Assembly (NCBI GenBank): GCA_026706025.1
Contig: JAPOZO010000076.1
Location: forward strand, 29,602-93,601
Length of the DNA stretch: 64,000 bases
Origin: Candidatus Poribacteria bacterium
GTDB taxonomy: Bacteria; Poribacteria; WGA-4E; WGA-3G
Direction of reading: 5' to 3'
Below are positions 23,534-31,966 of this stretch, piece by piece (position 1 is the first letter of the stretch; each line of letters starts with the position of its first letter). The translations under genes and the position numbers were made by a program. The notes beneath the pieces were generated by a model. It saw only the letters and a program-made list of their open reading frames with translations, ran no database searches and had not been told where the DNA came from.

Positions 23534-24571
23534 ATGTACAAAAGTGCGATTTTGGGATGTCGTGGACGCGCACGTGGACACGCCCGTGCTTATGAACATG
23601 TCAAGGGCGGAAAACTCGCCGCGATCTGCGACATGAAGGAAGACCTGCTCAACGACTTTGGCGATGAATTTGGGATTGATGCGCGTTATACCGATCTCGA
23701 TGAAATGCTCTCTAAAGAGAAACCGGATCTACTGCACATCGTCACCGCACCGGTGCTACGCGGCAGCAATGAACGCATCCGCTACCCGCTAATGAACCAA
23801 GCATCCGAACACGGTGTGCCTGCTGCGATTGTCGAGAAACCGATTGCAGTCGAAAGCGAAGATTGGCGGCAAATCTCCGAACTGGCGGAACGCACTAAAA
23901 CCAAATTCGTCGTCAACACACAACTCAATTTCCACCCAGAGAACCTTGCCCTCAAGCAGGATGTCGCTGAAGGCAAAATCGGTGCCATCAAATTTATTGA
24001 GGCAAGCGCACGCAATCCGCCCGTCGATCAAGCCCCACACGTCTTACAACTCGTGTCGTCCTATATCGACAACTCGCGCCCCGCGAAGGTACAAGGACAA
24101 ATATCAGGGGCAGGACAACTCGACTCCGCGCAACCTTCACCCGCGAACGCCACCGCTTTAGTTACCTACACAAACGGCGTGCAAGCCTCGGTCGCATTCG
24201 GACCGGAGATGGCACCCCGTGTACTGCCGGATACTGGAAACAACCGACACAAACGCGTCTGTGTGTTCGGTGAAACAGGGTTCGTCCATTGGCGGTTCGA
24301 GAGTTGGGAACGGAATCTGCCCGGGACCGGTTACGAAGGTGGGGACATGAGTTACGGCGGACAAGATGTCATCGCCCAAGGCGGACTCACCGATGCAGTG
24401 TTCGAGTGGCTCGACGATGAAAGCAAAGTTCATCCAACGCACTTGAAGCAGTCCCTTGCTGAATTCAATCTGCTGTTAGGCATTTACTATAGCGGTTTGA
24501 CGAACACTGTCGTCGAATTGCCGTTTGATCCACCTGATGGCATGATTGACATGTTCAGAGAACGGCTTTAA
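23534..24571 (+). CDS. Gfo/Idh/MocA family oxidoreductase
   Basis: A 345-residue NAD(P)-dependent oxidoreductase. The N-terminal Rossmann fold starts YKSAILGCRGRARGHARAYE, where the glycine-rich loop is modified by arginines. The family EKP motif is present in AIVEKPIAVE. The C-terminal half is the substrate-binding beta-sheet domain. Members act on sugars, inositols or sugar acids. AGGAGA precedes the ATG. A good sigma70 promoter lies upstream and the gene seems to stand alone. Confidence 0.93.
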   Translation: MYKSAILGCRGRARGHARAYEHVKGGKLAAICDMKEDLLNDFGDEFGIDARYTDLDEMLSKEKPDLLHIVTAPVLRGSNERIRYPLMNQASEHGVPAAIVEKPIAVESEDWRQISELAERTKTKFVVNTQLNFHPENLALKQDVAEGKIGAIKFIEASARNPPVDQAPHVLQLVSSYIDNSRPAKVQGQISGAGQLDSAQPSPANATALVTYTNGVQASVAFGPEMAPRVLPDTGNNRHKRVCVFGETGFVHWRFESWERNLPGTGYEGGDMSYGGQDVIAQGGLTDAVFEWLDDESKVHPTHLKQSLAEFNLLLGIYYSGLTNTVVELPFDPPDGMIDMFRERL

Positions 24572-24685
24572 AATAGTAAGCACACGCCGTGTGCCGTCCC
24601 ATTACGGAATTCGGTCTATTTCCCCAGATCGAATTCCGACTAAAGACTATCCGACATTAGGAAAATCCACTCTAAAGGAGATACA

Positions 24686-25591
24686 GTGAAAACACTTGCA
24701 CTCATTATATTTTTATGTACCATCGGGTTTCCACTTATCAGTTTTGGGGAGGGTGTGGATATCCCAGATGCAACCCTTCGCGCGCTCATTGAAGCGACCC
24801 TCGGCAAAGAAGCAGACACACCAATTACCGAGGAAGATCTATTAACGCTGACCGCACTTCATGCGTCTCCTGGTAACATTTCCGATCTTACGGGACTCGA
24901 ATTCGCGACAAACCTAACAGAACTAAACCTGCGACTCAACAATACCTCAGATGTGTCGCCATTGTCGGGTTTGACAAAACTGACAGTACTCGTGCTTGAC
25001 CGCAACGACATCTCCGATGTAACCCCCTTAGCAGAATTAACGGAACTCATAGAACTGAACCTTGAAAACAACCCAATCTCTGATTTGACACCGCTTGCGG
25101 GACTAACAAAACTCCAAGAACTCGGACTTGACGATAACGAAATTTCGGATTTATCACCGCTTGCGGGTTTGACTGAACTGATCAAACTCGACCTTGACGA
25201 CAACGATGTTTCAGATATAACACCGCTTGCGGGATTAACAAAACTCGAAGAACTGGATCTCGACGGAAACGACATTTCGGATGCCTCTCCTTTGGTAGGT
25301 TTAACAAGCCTCACGTATGTGAATCTTGAAGACAACCCACTCAATCAAGCATCAATTGAGACCCATATCCGAGCGATCGAAGTTAACGGTGCCCGTGTCG
25401 ATTTTGATCCACCGGCACTGCGTGCGGATCTTAACGAAGATGGTGTTGTTAACATTCAAGACCTTGTGCTTGTCGCCGCTCAAATCGGACATCCCTGTCC
25501 AAACGAAGCGGATCTCAACGGCGATGCAGTCATCAACGTTCAGGACCTCGTCTTGGTAGCGCAAGCATTCGGACAGACCCGAGAAGAATAG
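24686..25591 (+). CDS. Secreted leucine-rich-repeat protein with dockerin pair
   Basis: A 301-residue protein starting at GTG (24686), fixed by AAAGGAG 6 bases upstream and by the signal peptide that follows (KTLALIIFLCTIGFPLISFG). Residues about 60-215 carry internalin-type LRR units of the form LxGLTKLxELxLDxNxISDLSPL, about seven copies. The C-terminus has two dockerin loops (ADLNEDGVVNIQDLVLVAAQ and ADLNGDAVINVQDLVLVAQA), matching those of the WD40 protein at 10372. It is probably surface-exposed and binds protein or glycan. No FlgD-like tail follows. Confidence 0.93.
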   Translation: MKTLALIIFLCTIGFPLISFGEGVDIPDATLRALIEATLGKEADTPITEEDLLTLTALHASPGNISDLTGLEFATNLTELNLRLNNTSDVSPLSGLTKLTVLVLDRNDISDVTPLAELTELIELNLENNPISDLTPLAGLTKLQELGLDDNEISDLSPLAGLTELIKLDLDDNDVSDITPLAGLTKLEELDLDGNDISDASPLVGLTSLTYVNLEDNPLNQASIETHIRAIEVNGARVDFDPPALRADLNEDGVVNIQDLVLVAAQIGHPCPNEADLNGDAVINVQDLVLVAQAFGQTREE

Positions 25592-25600
25592 TTTTCAGAG

Positions 25601-25670
25601 CGGTAGATGTGATTTTCAACCGCACTAGGCACCGTTAGAACATTACCGAATTAATTTTTTAATCTTCAGT
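25601..25670. repeat. Degraded copy of the nested palindromic element
   Basis: CGGTAGATGTGATTTTCAAC continues into CGCACTAGGC (the core), then CATTACCGAATTAATTTTTT and AATCTTCA (the right arm of the 12472-12586 element). The left arm is absent. Confidence 0.55.
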
Positions 25671-25729
25671 GTCCACAAAGCGCGCTATTGAAAACCGCCC
25701 AAATCAGCTCTAAAAGGGAAATTTTGACG

Positions 25730-27367
25730 ATGCGCGAAGAAGGCAAACAACCACAATACATGGAAGAAAGAAAATACAGGAAACTATTCGGTTTAGATAT
25801 CTACCTAACACCTGTATTCATAATTTCCAGTATAGTCATTGTTGTCTTTATCATCGGAGCACTCGTTTTCCAAGAAGGTGCGACAAAACTCTTTGGCGAT
25901 GTCAAAAACTGGCTTACCGCGAACTTTAACTGGTTGTTCATGCTTACCGCCAACATTGTCCTGCTTTTTTTTCTGTTTGTGGCGTTTTCTCCACTCGGTA
26001 AGGTACGCCTCGGAGGCGCAGATGCGAAACCCGACTACTCCTACTTAACATGGCTTGCCATGCTCTTTGCGGCAGGCGTGGGCATTGGGTTTCTGTTCTT
26101 TGGCGTGTTGGAACCGGTTACCTACTTTCAGAGTCCACCGCTGGGAGTAGAAAAGGTTTACGACCCGACAAAGGTATACAATACTGAAAATATCCCCGAT
26201 GCCAGAGATGCCAATGTCCAGGCGGTGAGCTCTTTGGGGATAGCAGCGACGGTCTTCCATTGGGGGCTACAAGGGTGGGCGATCTACGGTGTGGTCGCGC
26301 TTGCCCTCGCTTTTTTCGCTTACAACCGCGGCTTGCCGCTGCTGATCCGCTCAGCCTTCTATCCGATCTTCGGTGACCGGATATGGGGATGGCCTGGACA
26401 TATTATTGATACACTTGCCATATTCTCAGGTATCTTTGGGTTGGCAACCTCGCTCGGTATGGGGGTGCAACAGGTGACCGCCGGTTTTGACTATCTGTTT
26501 GAAATTCCGACGAACGCCTTCACCATGGTCCTACTGATTGTGGCGATTACGGCAATTGCGCTCATATCGGTGCTGACCGGTATTAATGTAGGTATCAAAC
26601 GTCTCAGCCAGTTTAACATAATTCTCGCGTTTTTGTTGTTGTTGGCTGTCATCATCCTCGGTCCGACGCTCCACATTTTCCGCAATATTTTCACTGGACT
26701 TGGCACTTATCTTATGAAGATTGTGCCACTCAGCAATTGGATTGGGCGCGCGGACACTGATTTCCTGCGCGGCGGGACGACGTTCTCTTGGGCGTGGTGG
26801 ATTGTCTGGTCCCCGTTCACTGGCATGTTCATTGCCCGTATTTCAAAGGGACGTACGGTTCGCGAGTTTGTAATCTTTGTGCTTCTCCTGCCGATGTTAC
26901 TATGTTTACTTTGGTTTGGTGCCTTTGGCGGCACTGCCATCCACCAATTTCTCATTGAGGGATACACCGGCGTAACCGAAATAGTTGAGACGGGTAAGCA
27001 AGAAAAACAGTTTCAAGAGAAACCAGAACTTGCCTTGTTTAAAATGTTTGAAGGACTCCCGTGGACATTGCTACTTTCCTGTATCGGTATGACACTGACA
27101 ATCATCTTTTTCATTACCTCATCGGACTCCGGTTCCCTGAGTATTGACACCATAGCAGCGGGCGGCAAGGTTGATGCCCCGGTCCCACAACGCGCGTTCT
27201 GGTGTATTGCTGAGGGACTCGTCGCCATTGCGCTACTGCTTGGCGGGGGGCTGCAGTCGTTACAGGCAGCCACGCTCACGATGGGCTTCCCGTTTGCGAT
27301 TGTGCTATTAGGTATGGGCGTATGTGTCTGGATCGGGCTTAGGAGCGAAGTACGCCAATCTCTTTAA
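25730..27367 (+). CDS. BCCT family (betaine/carnitine/choline) transporter
   Basis: A 545-residue protein with 12 predicted transmembrane segments. The BCCT signature is in WAWWIVWSPFTGMFIARISK, and the aromatic segment FHWGLQGWAIYGVVALALAF is typical of the betaine-binding region. It probably takes up a quaternary ammonium compound by proton or sodium symport. I start at the ATG at 25730; TTG at 25724 is equally close to the AAGGGA box, and an open frame reaches further upstream. It carries no long C-terminal osmosensing tail. It stands alone between two palindromic-repeat copies. Confidence 0.93.
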   Translation: MREEGKQPQYMEERKYRKLFGLDIYLTPVFIISSIVIVVFIIGALVFQEGATKLFGDVKNWLTANFNWLFMLTANIVLLFFLFVAFSPLGKVRLGGADAKPDYSYLTWLAMLFAAGVGIGFLFFGVLEPVTYFQSPPLGVEKVYDPTKVYNTENIPDARDANVQAVSSLGIAATVFHWGLQGWAIYGVVALALAFFAYNRGLPLLIRSAFYPIFGDRIWGWPGHIIDTLAIFSGIFGLATSLGMGVQQVTAGFDYLFEIPTNAFTMVLLIVAITAIALISVLTGINVGIKRLSQFNIILAFLLLLAVIILGPTLHIFRNIFTGLGTYLMKIVPLSNWIGRADTDFLRGGTTFSWAWWIVWSPFTGMFIARISKGRTVREFVIFVLLLPMLLCLLWFGAFGGTAIHQFLIEGYTGVTEIVETGKQEKQFQEKPELALFKMFEGLPWTLLLSCIGMTLTIIFFITSSDSGSLSIDTIAAGGKVDAPVPQRAFWCIAEGLVAIALLLGGGLQSLQAATLTMGFPFAIVLLGMGVCVWIGLRSEVRQSL

Positions 27368-27394
27368 TATCACAGTCCTCCGTTTTTTGGGAAT

Positions 27395-27429
27395 AGAAAT
27401 TACACTCAATTAAATTCTTAAACTTCATC
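27395..27429. repeat. Arm of the nested palindromic element
   Basis: AGAAATTACACTCAATTAAA followed by TTCTTAAACTTCAT closely matches the right arm of the 12472-12586 element. It abuts the start of the cysteine desulfurase gene. Confidence 0.6.
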
Positions 27430-27461
27430 TAAGCATGCACCTCACGAAAGGAAAAACCCTC

Positions 27462-28613
27462 GTGAATAAAATCATCTACATGGACAACCATGCAACAACG
27501 CCAATCGCTCCCGAAGTGCTTGAAGCCATGATGCCTTACTTCACGACAAATTTTGGCAACGCTTCCAGCACACACCCATTTGGTATCACCGCGAAGGATG
27601 CGGTGGACAAAGCACGCCATCAGGTCGCCGAATTGCTCGGTTGTTCAGCGGAAGAGATCATCTTCACCAGCGGCGCGACGGAATCGGACAACCTCGCTGT
27701 TAGAGGGATCGCTTACGCCTGCAGAGGAAAAGGTAACCACATCATTACAAGTGCCGCCGAGCATCACGCAATCCTTGATACCTGCCATGCTTTGGCGGCA
27801 GAGGGGTTTGAAACGACATATCTTTCAGTGGATAAATACGGGAGGGTAAGTCCTGACGATGTGGAGGCTGCCATTACACCGGAAACCATTCTGATGAGCT
27901 TCATGTATGCGAATAACGAGGTCGGCACGATAAATCCGATTACCGATATTGCCGCTGTCGCTGCCAAACACGGTGTACTTTTCCATTCGGATGCGGTGCA
28001 GGGGATTGGGCAGCTGCCCTCAAACATGGAGATGCTTGGTGTAGATCTCGCCTCTCTGACAGCGCACAAAATTTACGGTCCAAAGGGGATTGGCGCGCTT
28101 TACATCCATCGAAACGCTTCTCAGCCACATTCGCTTTTTCACGGCGGTGGACAGGAGGAAAGAGTGCGACCCGGGACCTTGAATGTCCCAGGGATTGTCG
28201 GTTTAGGTGCGGCGTGCGAACTTTCAAAAAAGCACATGGCATCGGGGAAAAGCTGCGTGGCAACTTTACGGGATGCACTTCATCAGAAGTTAAACGCACA
28301 CTTAGATGACATTCATCTCAACGGACACCCTGAACAGCGTCTGCCGGGCAACTTGAATCTCTGTTTTGCGGGTGTGCAGAGCCACGCGCATTTGGCAGGT
28401 CTTAAACACGTCGCAGTATCAACTGGATCTGCGTGTGATTCAGAGTCAGTGAAGGCATCGCATGTCTTAGTTGCAATGGGGGTTCCGAATGAACTGGCGT
28501 TGACTGCCGTCCGCTTCGGTCTCGGACGTTATAATACTGCTGAAGAGGTCGATATTGTTGCAGATGAGGTCGTAAAAGTCGTTAATCGGCTACGGGCATT
28601 GGCACCTGAATAG
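27462..28613 (+). CDS. Cysteine desulfurase (NifS/IscS family)
   Basis: A 383-residue PLP enzyme that removes sulfur from cysteine for Fe-S cluster or thio-cofactor assembly. Motifs are YMDNHATTPIAPEVLEAM at the N-terminus, AAEHHAILDTC (His stacking on PLP), LTAHKIYGPKGIGALY (Lys at about 206, Schiff base) and STGSACDSESVKASHVL (Cys at about 325, persulfide loop). GTG at 27462 has AAAGGA at good spacing; an ATG at 27435 lies at the edge of the repeat and has no such site. No scaffold protein (IscU/SufU) is adjacent. Confidence 0.95.
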   Translation: MNKIIYMDNHATTPIAPEVLEAMMPYFTTNFGNASSTHPFGITAKDAVDKARHQVAELLGCSAEEIIFTSGATESDNLAVRGIAYACRGKGNHIITSAAEHHAILDTCHALAAEGFETTYLSVDKYGRVSPDDVEAAITPETILMSFMYANNEVGTINPITDIAAVAAKHGVLFHSDAVQGIGQLPSNMEMLGVDLASLTAHKIYGPKGIGALYIHRNASQPHSLFHGGGQEERVRPGTLNVPGIVGLGAACELSKKHMASGKSCVATLRDALHQKLNAHLDDIHLNGHPEQRLPGNLNLCFAGVQSHAHLAGLKHVAVSTGSACDSESVKASHVLVAMGVPNELALTAVRFGLGRYNTAEEVDIVADEVVKVVNRLRALAPE

Positions 28614-28620
28614 GAATATC

Positions 28621-28851
28621 CTAAGTCCCCTGTTCTGCTTGCGGGTGATTTTGGGCGGCATGTTTGGCAATCAATTCACGCACGGCAGGCACCAATTCAA
28701 TGGGCACTTCTATCAGCATGCTGGATTCATTCTGTAACGCTTCCTCAGCTTCAGCGACAGCTTCATCCTCCGTTTGTTGGTCGTAGTATGCGATGACGCT
28801 TTGGACGCGTTCTTCGTTCCAACCGGGTGGAAATTCGTTCTTTTTTTTCAT
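28621..28851 (-). CDS. Small antitoxin-like protein paired with a DUF4258-like gene
   Basis: A 76-residue acidic protein (MKKKNEFPPGWNEERVQSVI, then AEAEEALQNESS). No DNA-binding fold is obvious. The ATG overlaps the stop of the upstream 95-residue gene by four bases. Small overlapping pairs of this kind often encode toxin and antitoxin; the role is an inference from arrangement and from the partner's family. Confidence 0.6.
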   Translation of the reverse strand: MKKKNEFPPGWNEERVQSVIAYYDQQTEDEAVAEAEEALQNESSMLIEVPIELVPAVRELIAKHAAQNHPQAEQGT

Positions 28852-29135
28852 CGTCTGCCTCTCTTCCTTTGTCTTTGGCGGTATGCTGTTAACGGTTTTC
28901 CTGTCAATTCGTAGGCCGTAATTACAAAGACACTATCGGGTTTCGGGTCTCGAACATAGACGACTTGCAAATAGCGACCACTTTGCGTTTGACCAAGGGC
29001 ATTTCGCGTTTTTCGCCTTCCCTGCCAATTCTCACCAGGATTCAGTAAAACATCTTCTACTTCATCCTCGGTAACGCCATGATTATAAATATGGGGCAAG
29101 CCAGTTTCGGGATCCTTGTAAAAGCGAATATTCAT
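28848..29135 (-). CDS. DUF4258/BrnT-like small protein, possible toxin
   Basis: A 95-residue basic protein (MNIRFYKDPETGLPHIYNHG, GRYLQVVYVRDPKPDSVFVI, ending RQRQRKRGRR). The strand-rich core and the 'VFVITAYELTGKPLTAYRQR' closing are like DUF4258/BrnT-type RNase-fold toxins. The ATG at 29135 is preferred over the preceding TTG. It is followed directly by the overlapping antitoxin-like gene, giving toxin-first order as in BrnT/BrnA. Confidence 0.6.
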   Translation of the reverse strand: MNIRFYKDPETGLPHIYNHGVTEDEVEDVLLNPGENWQGRRKTRNALGQTQSGRYLQVVYVRDPKPDSVFVITAYELTGKPLTAYRQRQRKRGRR

Positions 29136-29155
29136 CAAAATCTTCGATGTGGAAA

Positions 29156-29346
29156 CCCCTGTCTGTAGGCAGGGGAGGAAACACTGCTCCTTTTAAGTTA
29201 GTAACAGGTTTTGGCTACCGATGCACCTATCAAACATCGCTGTGCTATTAATATCGCTACACAGAAGCGACCTGTAGTCAGCGGTTTAACTCGTGGAGTG
29301 GACGTTTGGCGGACGCTTCGCACAAGCCCCGTCCGTTAAGGCGGGG
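29156..29346. mobile_element. Non-coding IS200/IS605-like remnant bounded by hairpins
   Basis: The left hairpin CCCCTGTC-TGTA-GGCAGGGG (29156-29175) and the right hairpin CCCCGTC-CGTTAA-GGCGGGG (29327-29346) enclose about 150 bases without a gene. The right hairpin, followed by TTACTGAC, is the kind of sequence found at the right ends of IS200/IS605 (IS1341/TnpB) elements, where the guide RNA scaffold also lies. No tnpA or tnpB frame is present. It could be a decayed or non-autonomous element, or a structured RNA. Confidence 0.45.
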
Positions 29347-29494
29347 TTACTGACTTGCTACCTAACCATTTCCTTGGTAGGTGAAAGTAATTATAGCATG
29401 GATTAATCTATATTGCAAAAGATATTAGCAAGCAAAGGGTACCTCACGACTCAGGGCCATTCAATTCTCGGTTTTTAGTCCAATTTTGGACCCC

Positions 29495-29566
29495 CCAGGC
29501 CCGGTAGGTGCGGTTTTGCGGCGTACTCGCCCAAATGCGACCTGCATTCCAAACGCACCGGATCCT
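29495..29566. repeat. Palindromic repeat copy with enlarged loop
   Basis: CCAGGCCCGGTAGGTGCGGT at the left pairs with AACGCACCGGATCCT at the right. The loop holds about 35 extra bases (GCGTACTCGCCCAAATGCGA and neighbours). Same family as 12395-12424. Confidence 0.7.
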
Positions 29567-29634
29567 GAAAAAAGGACGAGAAACTCTATAATTTCATAAA
29601 ACTGAATGGCGCTGCCTCATGACTCACTACTTGT

Positions 29635-29662
29635 TGTTTTTTCCCTAATAATATGCTATACT
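29635..29662 (+). promoter_or_regulatory. Predicted sigma70 promoter of the acyl-CoA synthetase gene
   Basis: TTGTTT and TATACT are separated by 16 bases, about 140 bases before the ATG. Confidence 0.55.
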
Positions 29663-29803
29663 TTCATCGTGAAGTTTAAACGCATAGTGAGGAGATTCGA
29701 TCGAGGCGGAACTCTCCTTGCATCAGATTTACAGATTCATCGAATTTGAAATTGGCAATGCCCTTCAAACCACTCGTATTATCTAAAAGAGGAAACCTAT
29801 CTC

Positions 29804-31852
29804 ATGCTGACCGTTGAACAACTTACTGCTTGCGGATTAGAAAAAACGGAAGCAGTAAAGATAGTCGAAGCCGTCAATCGGATATTGCCAACACAGTCCC
29901 CGACAGCCTGCTGGTATGAGATTTCGCGCTATATCCTCACACCACAATACCCGTTTACACTCCACCAATTCCTATATGAGACGGTCTACGCCGACTTCGA
30001 TCGCGCAAGGTACGGACCACCCCCCGCATGGTTTCCCACGGACGAAGACATCACCGAAGCGAATATCACCCGTTTAATGGTTGAATTGCACATCAAAACT
30101 TATCCCGAATTCCACGCTTGGTCAGTCGCCAATCGCGACACGTTTTGGCAGATGATGATTGATGTACTGGGTATTAAAGCGACAGAAACACACACCGAGG
30201 CACAAAAAGACGCAACAGGCGTTTCAACAAAACTTGCTAAACTGAACATTGTCGAAAGCTGCTTCAATGCCGACCCTGATACCATCGCGATCGTTACGCA
30301 GCGAGAAAGCGACGAAAATCTATCAACACTCACCTACGGCGAGTTGGAATCCCTCACCAACCGAGTCGCGAACGGACTTGTTGAAATCGGTATGAAGCCG
30401 GGAGATGCCGTGGCGGTTGACATGCCGATGAACGCTGAATCCGTTGCCATCTATCTCGGAATTGTAAAAGCGGGGTGTGTTGTTGTTGGTATCGCCGATA
30501 GTTTCGCGCCAGAGGAGATAGCCACCCGTCTCCGCATCGGTAACGCAAAAGCCATCTTCACACAGGATTATATCAACAGAGCAGGGAAACGTCTGCCGTT
30601 GTATGAGAAAGTGATTGCCGCAGATGCCCGCAAGGCAGTCGTTTTTTCGTCTGAAGGCGGTGAAACCATCGCACAACTCCGACGCGAAGGCGATATGACG
30701 TGGCAAGACTTTCTAAGCGATACAGAGACATTTGCCGCCGTTCCTTGCCACCCTGACGCACCTACCAATATCCTCTTCTCTTCCGGCACCACTGGCGAAC
30801 CGAAGGCAATTCCGTGGACACACACTACCCCGATTAAAGCCGCCGCAGATGCCTACTTACACCACGATATCCACCCCGGGGACGTGCTGGCATGGCACAC
30901 AAGTCTCGGTTGGATGATGGGACCCTGGCTCATCTACGCAAGTCTCATCAACAATGCTACGATCGCCTTGTATGACGGCGTACCAACAGGTCGGAACTTC
31001 GGTGTTTTTGTGCAGAACGCTAAAGTCAGTATGCTCGGTGTTGTGCCGACGCTTGTACGGGCGTGGAAAAATACAGGCTGCATGCACGGACTCAACTGGC
31101 ATGCGATCCGAGCATTCAGTTCAACGGGTGAATGCTCTAACCCTGAAGAGATGTTTTACCTCATGTCACTTGCTGGCTACAAGCCAGTAATCGAGTATTG
31201 TGGTGGCACTGAGATTGGAGGCGGTTATATCACCGGTACGCGTGTCCAACCCGCTGCACCTTCGACATTCACAACACCAGCACTCGGTTTAAATTTCTTA
31301 CTCTTTGATGACGCTGGAAACCTCTCTGACAACGGTGAAGTTTTCATCGTTTCGCCATCGCTGGGTCTCTCCACAAGTCTGCTCAACGCCGACCATAATG
31401 AAGTCTATTTTGCGGGGACACCGCAATCCAATCTGCGTCGTCACGGTGATGCGATTGAACGGTTAGGCAACGGCTTTGAAACCGAACCATGGCTTGTAGG
31501 TGCTAAATACCGGGTCCTCGGTCGCGTTGACGATACGATGAACCTGAGCGGTATCAAGGTAAGCTCCGCAGAGATTGAGGAAGTGCTTAACGTCGTTGAT
31601 GGGATTCAAGAAACAGCAGCGGTCGCCATCTCACCGAAAGACGGCGGTCCGAGCCAACTCGTCATCTATGCCGTTTTGGTAGCATCAGAAGCAGCACCCC
31701 CAAAACAGGAGCTTCACGCGACTTTACAAACCGAGATTTCAGGACATCTCAATCCTTTATTCAGAATTCACGATGTCGTTATCGTAGATACGTTGCCGAG
31801 GACCGCTTCTAATAAGGTGATACGTCGCCTTTTGCGCCAGCAAGCGATGTGA
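29804..31852 (+). CDS. AMP-dependent acyl-CoA synthetase/ligase
   Basis: A 682-residue ANL-superfamily enzyme, which forms an acyl-adenylate and then the CoA thioester. The P-loop-like motif A3 is NILFSSGTTGEPKAIPW. The hinge and A8 region is YRVLGRVDDTMNLSGIKVSS. The catalytic lysine lies in PRTASNKVIRRLL near the C-terminus. A long N-terminal segment (1-120, YFTLHQFLYETVY-like) precedes the core, as in acetyl-CoA-synthetase-type proteins and plant AAE17/18. The acyl substrate is unknown. AAGAGG lies upstream of the ATG. Confidence 0.92.
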   Translation: MLTVEQLTACGLEKTEAVKIVEAVNRILPTQSPTACWYEISRYILTPQYPFTLHQFLYETVYADFDRARYGPPPAWFPTDEDITEANITRLMVELHIKTYPEFHAWSVANRDTFWQMMIDVLGIKATETHTEAQKDATGVSTKLAKLNIVESCFNADPDTIAIVTQRESDENLSTLTYGELESLTNRVANGLVEIGMKPGDAVAVDMPMNAESVAIYLGIVKAGCVVVGIADSFAPEEIATRLRIGNAKAIFTQDYINRAGKRLPLYEKVIAADARKAVVFSSEGGETIAQLRREGDMTWQDFLSDTETFAAVPCHPDAPTNILFSSGTTGEPKAIPWTHTTPIKAAADAYLHHDIHPGDVLAWHTSLGWMMGPWLIYASLINNATIALYDGVPTGRNFGVFVQNAKVSMLGVVPTLVRAWKNTGCMHGLNWHAIRAFSSTGECSNPEEMFYLMSLAGYKPVIEYCGGTEIGGGYITGTRVQPAAPSTFTTPALGLNFLLFDDAGNLSDNGEVFIVSPSLGLSTSLLNADHNEVYFAGTPQSNLRRHGDAIERLGNGFETEPWLVGAKYRVLGRVDDTMNLSGIKVSSAEIEEVLNVVDGIQETAAVAISPKDGGPSQLVIYAVLVASEAAPPKQELHATLQTEISGHLNPLFRIHDVVIVDTLPRTASNKVIRRLLRQQAM

Positions 31853-31966
31853 CCTTTGCAAAAAGATTGACTTATGCAATTTTTTTAGGTATACTTAATA
31901 TACTTAACAGATACCCGAGTGACATACACTTGTTTTTCAATCATTTGTGGAAAAGGAGATGTTCTC

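Larger units (their letters stand above)
29347..29803. other. Intergenic interval with repeat and promoter
   Basis: No coding frame is credible. It contains a palindromic repeat copy (29495-29566), flanking fragments resembling inverted arms (GGGCCATTCAATTCTC near 29456 and AAAACTGAATGGCG near 29600) and the promoter of the acyl-CoA synthetase gene. Confidence 0.6.
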
